Assembly (NCBI GenBank): GCA_959606905.1
Contig: CAUHML010000070.1
Coordinates: 1-15,559 of the forward strand
Length of the DNA stretch: 15,559 bases
Source: an uncultured Bacteroides sp.
GTDB taxonomy: Bacteria > Bacteroidota > Bacteroidia > Bacteroidales > Bacteroidaceae
Direction of reading: 5' to 3'
The position numbers and the translations under genes were made by a program. The notes beneath the pieces are model-generated. The model worked only from the letters and a program-made list of their open reading frames with translations, was not told the origin of the DNA and searched no databases. Positions 11,339 to 15,559 of the stretch are shown here, one piece after another; position 1 is the stretch's first letter, and the number at the start of each line of letters is the position of its first letter.

Positions 11339-12511
11339 TTAGAATCTCACGTTTGTTAATTGCCTTCCTTTCGAGTAAACTGCCCATTTCCCATTTCCAC
11401 TATCAAACAACCGTAAGTCCGACACCTCTCCGAAACGTTTGATATTACCGCATAAATCCACAATCCAGCCACATTCTTTGGAAGGATGCGGGCGGATGGC
11501 ACGACCGACTATCTGATACCACATAGCAAGCGACATTGTAGGACGTGCCATAACGACTGTATCAAGTTCCGGATAGTCAAAGCCGGTGGTTAATACCCCG
11601 ACATTCGCCACTACCGAAATTTCACCAGCCTTGAATGCTTCAAGTATCCTTTCGCGCTCACCTTTTGGGGTGTCACCCGAAACGATTGCGGCTCCGGGTA
11701 TAGACCAGGTAAGCCGCTCCGCTTCTTTCAGAAAACGGGTAAAGACTAAAATACCTTTCCGTTTTCCTCCGGCTTTGGGATTCATCAGTCTTTGGACAAT
11801 ATGAACGAGATAGCCGTAAAAGTCTATCCGTTCATATTCTCTTTGAACTGACCTATCTGTATAATCGGCACCAGTAGTATTTACTTTCAAGTTAAGTTCG
11901 TTCCATCCCAAAGGATTCATTGGATAGTAATTCAACTTCGCCAAATAGCCCATATCTAATAGGGTTGATACCTGTACATGATAAATGACCTCTGAAAAGA
12001 CATGAGGCTTTGTCCGGGTGATAAATTTCAGCATAGAACCAAAGTCACGGCTGGAACTTAAACGATACGGTGTAGCTGTCAGTCCAAGAACCTTACACTT
12101 CACCGCATCAAAAAAATCTTTGTACATACCCTCTTTAGGGTTAACAAGGTGGCATTCGTCCACGATGATGTTCTTGAAGTGGGTGAACAGTTCGGGATGA
12201 TTCTTCACACTGCCGATGGTGGCGAATGTTATCCGGCTTATTTCTTTTGAGTTAAAGGATGCAGAATAGATGCTGCAATCAAGAATACCGTATGAACAGA
12301 GTTTCTTGAAATTCTGTTCGAGTATTTCCTTCGAGGGCTGGAACACCAAGGTATGACCGTCAAGCCTTGCGGCTATATCCGCTATGATAAGCGACTTTCC
12401 GCTGCCCGTAGGTAACACCATAATGGCATTTGTTTTCTTCGCCTTGTTATTGAAGAAAGAAACGGCAGTATCAGAGGCTTTCTGTTGGTAATCTCGTAAT
12501 ACATAACTCAT
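11339..12511 (-). CDS. SF2 DNA helicase (DEAD/DEAH-like, RadD/UvsW-type)
   Basis: 390 residues, complete motifs: Q-like LRDYQQKA (5-12), Walker A LPTGSGKS (33-40), Ia QPSKEIL, motif II DECH (118-121), motif III TATP (145-148), the second RecA-fold domain starting with GILVFTRFLKEAE (253-265), motif V TTGFDYPELD (308-317) and motif VI QIVGRAIRP (333-341). This belongs with the short phage helicases related to RadD, UvsW and the restriction-type helicases, acting on branched DNA during replication or recombination. No nuclease domain is attached. Its position between the initiator and the NinG-like nuclease, with a 4-bp gap and overlap, suggests it works in phage replication or recombination (inference). 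Intact. Confidence 0.9.
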   Translation of the reverse strand: MSYVLRDYQQKASDTAVSFFNNKAKKTNAIMVLPTGSGKSLIIADIAARLDGHTLVFQPSKEILEQNFKKLCSYGILDCSIYSASFNSKEISRITFATIGSVKNHPELFTHFKNIIVDECHLVNPKEGMYKDFFDAVKCKVLGLTATPYRLSSSRDFGSMLKFITRTKPHVFSEVIYHVQVSTLLDMGYLAKLNYYPMNPLGWNELNLKVNTTGADYTDRSVQREYERIDFYGYLVHIVQRLMNPKAGGKRKGILVFTRFLKEAERLTWSIPGAAIVSGDTPKGERERILEAFKAGEISVVANVGVLTTGFDYPELDTVVMARPTMSLAMWYQIVGRAIRPHPSKECGWIVDLCGNIKRFGEVSDLRLFDSGNGKWAVYSKGRQLTNVRF

Positions 12512-12987
12512 AAACCTTTCTCCTTTCGTAACTTCTTATTAAGTGCTTTGTAATACTTGATTAGTTGCTCATACTCAAAATCTGATATCTTAGTATTTGA
12601 TGCAGCTTTCACTTTTAGCAAGTCAAAATACTGTTGTCCGATTTTGGCTATCAAATTCTCACGGTAGCCTTCAAGGTGGTCGGCACGGAAACGGTTGCAC
12701 GCACGGCATTCGGCATGGCAATTGTTCTCATCAAACCGTGTTGCCAAATGTGTACGACTGAAATAGTGCCCGCAGTCTGCTTGTGTAAACGGTTTTATCT
12801 GCCCGCACGAGATACATCTAAAATATCCGTTTGGCATTGCATCACGAAGCCGGATAAAAAGGGAAAACTCCTTGTCGAGCTTAGCTTTCAAATCCGGCTT
12901 CTTCTTTATTGTTATCCCTGCTTTATCAAACAGAGGTAAAGGCTTGTCTTTCTTCTTGGCCTTTGTTCGTTTTATGTAGTATGGCAT
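12508..12987 (-). CDS. ninG: NinG/Rap-like recombination endonuclease
   Basis: 159 residues with the NinG pattern: a basic N-terminus (KRTKAKKKDK), then LFIRLRDAMPNGYFRCISCG with C58/C61, CGHYFSRTHLATRFDENNCH (72-91) with C72/H74, and CRACNRF with C94/C97. The cysteine pairs bind zinc and DCGHYF...N.H...C..CN is the HNH-like catalytic site. Lambda NinG (Rap) cleaves branched recombination intermediates. Here it follows the unknown protein gene 12987-13442 (overlapping stop and start TAATG) and overlaps the helicase gene by 4 bp, consistent with joint work on branched DNA. Confidence 0.85.
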   Translation of the reverse strand: MPYYIKRTKAKKKDKPLPLFDKAGITIKKKPDLKAKLDKEFSLFIRLRDAMPNGYFRCISCGQIKPFTQADCGHYFSRTHLATRFDENNCHAECRACNRFRADHLEGYRENLIAKIGQQYFDLLKVKAASNTKISDFEYEQLIKYYKALNKKLRKEKGL

Positions 12988-13442
12988 TATTTAAATCCCC
13001 ATTCTTTCATGTAGTCAATGTTTTCAGGAAATCCCTCTACTGATTTAGGACTAAGGAATATTTTCTCACTCTTCAATGGAGTGCCTCCCCAAACAGTAGC
13101 AGGGCATTCTTCATATTCTTCTTTAGAAACTTCACTTACATTAAAATGGGGTTGGAAGCCATATCCCATTACGCTTTCCCCTAAGTAAGTACCAAACTTC
13201 TTTAAAGCCCATTGAAATGCAATATCTTTATATAGGTAATGTTTAGAAAACACAGCCACATATATTTTATGAGAGAAATTTCCTGTTTCTGTTAAGTCAG
13301 GATTATATCTGATACAGAAATACTTAATACGTGAAAGTATTTCTTCAACAAACCTTTCATGCTGTTCGCAATCTTCTTTCGTTAAGAACTCTTTCCCGTC
13401 ATTTGCAATGTAAATAGTCTTGGTAATTTCTTTTGTTTCCAT
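12987..13442 (-). CDS. Phage protein of unknown function
   Basis: 151 residues from ATG at 13442; a longer frame to 13490 runs back through the hairpin at 13459-13482 and is unlikely. It begins METKEITKTIYIANDGKEFL, then TKEDCEQHERFVEEI, a YxxxDGxxFxxxxxCxxHE opening known in many phage hypothetical proteins. The rest is mixed alpha/beta, with no recognised motif. It overlaps the ninG start by one base. Function unknown. Confidence 0.65.
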   Translation of the reverse strand: METKEITKTIYIANDGKEFLTKEDCEQHERFVEEILSRIKYFCIRYNPDLTETGNFSHKIYVAVFSKHYLYKDIAFQWALKKFGTYLGESVMGYGFQPHFNVSEVSKEEYEECPATVWGGTPLKSEKIFLSPKSVEGFPENIDYMKEWGFK

Positions 13443-13458
13443 GCTGTTTTTTATTAAA

Positions 13459-13482
13459 GCCCCGAAGCGTATTCTCCGGGGC
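13459..13482 (-). terminator. GC-rich hairpin in the leader of gene 12987-13442
   Basis: On the minus strand GCCCCGGAG pairs with CTTCGGGGC (nine positions, one G-U) around AATACG, followed by TTTAATAAAAAA. The T run is short, so this could be a weak terminator or attenuator ending the tRNA-like transcript, or a structure before the start codon at 13442. Confidence 0.5.
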
Positions 13483-13530
13483 ACAACCATTATTTACTAA
13501 CCCTTGCCATTTATGTGTGGCTCACATTTA

Positions 13531-13699
13531 TGTGGAGATGGGGCGATTCGAACACCCAATTAAGGACTTATCCTTTTGCGCTACTTCTAAGGTTAATTAC
13601 TCCTTATATCTCACGTACCGTACTTTCTACCATGTGCACCTCTCGAAAGTCAAAAGCACTCCACTGCGCACCCCCATTTTCGCCCGCCCCATCTTCACA
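13531..13699. repeat. 15-bp inverted repeat enclosing 139 bp
   Basis: TGTGGAGATGGGGCG (13531-13545) and CGCCCCATCTTCACA (13685-13699) are reverse complements at 14 of 15 positions. As minus-strand RNA they would close a domain of about 169 nt. The 3' arm is also the acceptor and T-stem strand of the tRNA-like element, so the two pairings compete. Confidence 0.6.
13533..13591 (-). other. tRNA-like 3' half (T-arm, variable hairpin, acceptor strand)
   Basis: The minus strand holds a canonical T-arm: GGGTG TTCGAAT CGCCC (13557-13541, one U-G pair), then an acceptor-like CATCTCC and discriminator A (13540-13533). Upstream is a 5-bp hairpin AAGGA TAAG TCCTT (13575-13562) like a class II variable arm, and a loop CTTAGAA (13591-13585) that would read anticodon UAG (Leu). 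No proper D-arm or anticodon stem is seen, and the nearest 5' acceptor partner is 13696-13690 (GAAGATG). It is therefore a tRNA fragment, a degenerate tRNA, an attachment-site core or a tRNA mimic, not a complete tRNA gene. The whole gap 13443-13723 holds no convincing protein gene. Confidence 0.45.
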
Positions 13700-13723
13700 G
13701 ACCGGACAGGCAGGTTAACAAAG

Positions 13724-14584
13724 TTATTCCATATAAGCCATTGAAAACTCTTTCGGAATAAACCGCCCGACCGGAATAGGTTTGGCTGATTCAATAGCCG
13801 TGTGAATTTCTCTCTTTTTGAACTCATGTCCCTTTTCTTTGGCTTGTTTCTCACATTCTTCCTCTTTGTTTTTGAGATAGTGGGTAATAAGCATCATCGC
13901 TCTGTCAACGTTGAAGGTGTTCACGACAAAGGTTTGGACTCTTTCGTCTTCATTCTCCCCTTCCGTGAATGTGATTTTCGTCTCAATCTGATAGAATTTC
14001 TTTTCATTGGGCTTGGAATCTCCCTCTTCTTCATCTTCTTCCGTTACAGAATCGTTTAAAAGGAATGTATCTTTTAATTCTTCGAGGGTGGCATCATCTA
14101 TCTTGCGTTCTTTCAAATTGTCAGTAAGAATCACGCAAGAATCGAATTCCTTGACCATTGTCAAGGTGAATCCGAACATATAGTTTAGTTCGATGTAATC
14201 TTTCAAGATACTACAAGAATTCTCCAATCCGGTGGCATACAGCAGGAACTTATGTTTCTTGTCCCCTATTTGTGCCTGTGCAAGATAGGGATATAAGAAT
14301 TTGTTCTCGTTCTCGAATGCCAAGCGGTTCTGGTTGCTGACTTCCACTTCCTTGATGCCGTCAGCTTCCATACTGAAACGAATTTTCGCCAAAGTGTCTT
14401 GGTCTATCAGCGTGCCACGGTCAAAAAGAATTTCATTCCGTTCGATGATTACTGTTTCACCTGTATCTTCATCAATGAAAGACTCCTCCCATGTTTTGAG
14501 GACACGTTTTGCAAGGTACATGTTGAGCATCTTTTTCGGGTCAGATGTCACATACCTGATTTCTGTTTTTCTTGTTTCTATCAT
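13724..14584 (-). CDS. Phage protein of unknown function
   Basis: 286 residues. The N-terminal part contains DEDTGETVIIERNEILFDRG and TLIDQDTLAKIRFSMEADGI. A middle part, NKFLYPYLAQAQIGDKKHKF, LLYATGLENSCSILKDYI, is followed by an acidic linker (SVTEEDEEEGDSKP, about 180-192), then a C-terminal part with ITFTEGENEDERVQTFVVN and PVGRFIPKEFSMAYME. No catalytic motif is recognised. The layout of two folded halves with an acidic linker and the neighbouring coiled-coil protein suggest a DNA-metabolism pair, but that is only inference. Its start follows the next upstream gene by 9 bp. Confidence 0.65.
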   Translation of the reverse strand: MIETRKTEIRYVTSDPKKMLNMYLAKRVLKTWEESFIDEDTGETVIIERNEILFDRGTLIDQDTLAKIRFSMEADGIKEVEVSNQNRLAFENENKFLYPYLAQAQIGDKKHKFLLYATGLENSCSILKDYIELNYMFGFTLTMVKEFDSCVILTDNLKERKIDDATLEELKDTFLLNDSVTEEDEEEGDSKPNEKKFYQIETKITFTEGENEDERVQTFVVNTFNVDRAMMLITHYLKNKEEECEKQAKEKGHEFKKREIHTAIESAKPIPVGRFIPKEFSMAYME

Positions 14585-14593
14585 AGAAATTCT

Positions 14594-15295
14594 TTATTGT
14601 ACATTGTTTAACAAGTGCTTCTTGTAATTAGAGCGTACAAACGATTGTTCTTCGTCATTTAAAGAGTATGCCTTTACCATGAACTTCATTGCCATATCTT
14701 CGTTATTGTCGGACAACGGATAGTAATCAGTGGCAAACTTGCAAGAAAGCGTTTCAAGACGGTCGTATTTGTTGCGAACCTCACGAACACGTTCTGTTAT
14801 CTCCTGTACTAATTCAGCCGATTCGGAAAGTTGCTTTTCGTATTCCTTTTTATCTTTCTCCGCTTGTTCTTTCATTACCTTGTTCTGTGCGGCAAAATTT
14901 GAAATCTTAGCATATAGTTCATTGGAGTAAGCCCAGCCTGAAAGAATATCAAAATCTGAGTTCCCGTTGAACTTGTATCGTTCACTCTTTTTAAGGTACT
15001 TGTATTCACTTCCAAGTCTATTCCAATCGTAATCAACTTTTCGTAAAGACTTTGCACTTTTCAGGATTTCCGCAACCTTAGTAGCTTCCTCAATGTCAGT
15101 AAAAGCAAAACCATCCAAAAGTGGGATAGAGAAATACTGTGTGTCGGCAGGTTCAATCTCGAACAATTCTGGAACTTTCGGTTTATCTAAAAGTTTAATG
15201 CCTTCCTCCATCATGCGGAGTTTTATCATTTTTTGGACATCTTCGTCCGACAAAGCGATTATTTCTTGCTCTGTCATTTCGCTAATATTCTTCAT
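14594..15295 (-). CDS. Coiled-coil phage protein of unknown function
   Basis: 233 residues, start context GAGATTATGAAG. The N-terminus MKNISEMTEQEIIALSDEDV is helical and acidic. Residues 95-130 contain EYKYLKKSERYKFNG, and residues about 134-184 form a long coiled coil (VMKEQAEKDKKEYEKQLSES, then AELVQEITERVREVRNKYD). A C-terminal helical tail follows. No signal peptide or membrane segment. It is 12 bp downstream of the partial gene and 9 bp upstream of the 286-residue protein, so all three are co-transcribed. Function not recognised. Confidence 0.65.
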   Translation of the reverse strand: MKNISEMTEQEIIALSDEDVQKMIKLRMMEEGIKLLDKPKVPELFEIEPADTQYFSIPLLDGFAFTDIEEATKVAEILKSAKSLRKVDYDWNRLGSEYKYLKKSERYKFNGNSDFDILSGWAYSNELYAKISNFAAQNKVMKEQAEKDKKEYEKQLSESAELVQEITERVREVRNKYDRLETLSCKFATDYYPLSDNNEDMAMKFMVKAYSLNDEEQSFVRSNYKKHLLNNVQ

Positions 15296-15307
15296 AATCT
15301 CAATATT

Positions 15308-15559
15308 TTAAATAAATTCTTTATTACGTTCAATTTCTTGTTGTGCGTAAATAAGCATTTGTTGTTCGTTAGCTGCTGGTAAGTAGATACCAGCGACAGA
15401 TGCACTCCAATTTCGGAAACGGTCAATACTCAAAGTCATTTCACCTGTTGTCAGCTCGGCAGAACTGCGCAAATAGGTTACTTCATTGCCTTTCTTGTTG
15501 ACCATCTTACGTTCAAACAAATCACGGTTGCAAGTCCTCTTATAAAAATCAATTTTTGC
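15308..15559 (-). CDS. C-terminal part of a phage protein (5' end outside the window)
   Basis: The frame is open to the right edge, so only the last 83 residues are seen. They read KIDFYKRTCNRDLFERKMV, then LRSSAELTTGEMTLSIDRFR and NWSASVAGIYLPAANEQQM. The LTTxEMxxxIDRFRxWSAxxxGIxLP ending resembles the C-terminus of some phage recombination proteins (NinB-like), which would fit the ninG neighbourhood, but I cannot confirm it. The true start lies upstream. Confidence 0.6.
   Translation of the reverse strand, partial: AKIDFYKRTCNRDLFERKMVNKKGNEVTYLRSSAELTTGEMTLSIDRFRNWSASVAGIYLPAANEQQMLIYAQQEIERNKEFI

Noticed and set aside
13533..13620. A complete functional tRNA gene
   Set aside because: The T-arm and acceptor strand are good, but no D-arm, no stable anticodon stem and only a partial adjacent 5' acceptor strand were found.
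13433..13744. Plus-strand frames containing WGDSNTQ or GRFEHPI
   Set aside because: These peptides arise from reading the antisense of a tRNA T-arm (GATTCGAAC), a well-known annotation artefact; no other coding support.
1..15559. CRISPR array, insertion sequence, integrase or rRNA
   Set aside because: No repeat-spacer pattern, transposase, recombinase gene or rRNA-like sequence was seen on either strand.

Overview
The window looks like the early (replication and accessory) region of a temperate phage or prophage of the Bacteroidales, probably a Bacteroides or Parabacteroides host. Three things point there: promoters with the Bacteroidales -7 signature TAnnTTTG (253-260, 626-633 and 1994-2001 on +, 138-145 on -); AT-rich start contexts (NTTATG) with few strong Shine-Dalgarno sites; and gene families I recognise from gut Bacteroidales phages. 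No integrase, capsid, tail or packaging gene is visible, so the element extends beyond both ends.

Layout. Positions 1-288 hold a divergent promoter and operator region: a gene leaving the window on the left (-), an XRE-family repressor on the right (+), and two copies of a 38-bp operator-like module between them. A short rightward block follows: repressor (289-597), a HicA/HicB toxin-antitoxin pair with its own promoter (650-1242) and a small unknown protein (1249-1518). It ends at a hairpin at 1505-1527 that faces the end of a long leftward gene train. Everything from 15559 down to 1530 is leftward and tightly packed, mostly with 1-20 bp overlaps or gaps.

In transcription order the leftward train holds: a partial gene (15559-15308); two unknown proteins (15295-13724); an intergenic stretch with a tRNA-like 3' end and a long inverted repeat (13443-13723); an unknown protein; a NinG/Rap-like recombination nuclease; an SF2 helicase; a winged-helix replication initiator whose own coding sequence carries an iteron array (10834-10996), the likely replication origin; an unknown replication-associated protein; two small proteins; an 838-residue fusion of a SNF2-like helicase and an N4/N6 DNA methyltransferase; about ten small proteins, several cysteine-rich; an ASCH-domain protein; a MazG-like nucleotide pyrophosphohydrolase broken by an apparent frameshift; two DNA-binding-like small proteins; and a last unknown protein.

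Putting these together (inference): the repressor would control its own promoter and the leftward promoter at 138-169. The leftward train supplies initiation (initiator plus in-gene iterons), helicase and recombination functions (SF2 helicase, NinG), self-modification or chromatin remodelling of DNA (helicase-methylase fusion) and nucleotide-pool adjustment (MazG-like enzyme). HicAB sits beside the repressor as a likely maintenance or defence cargo. Two genes of fewer than 60 codons (2056-2235 and 5860-6033) fill what would otherwise be gaps.
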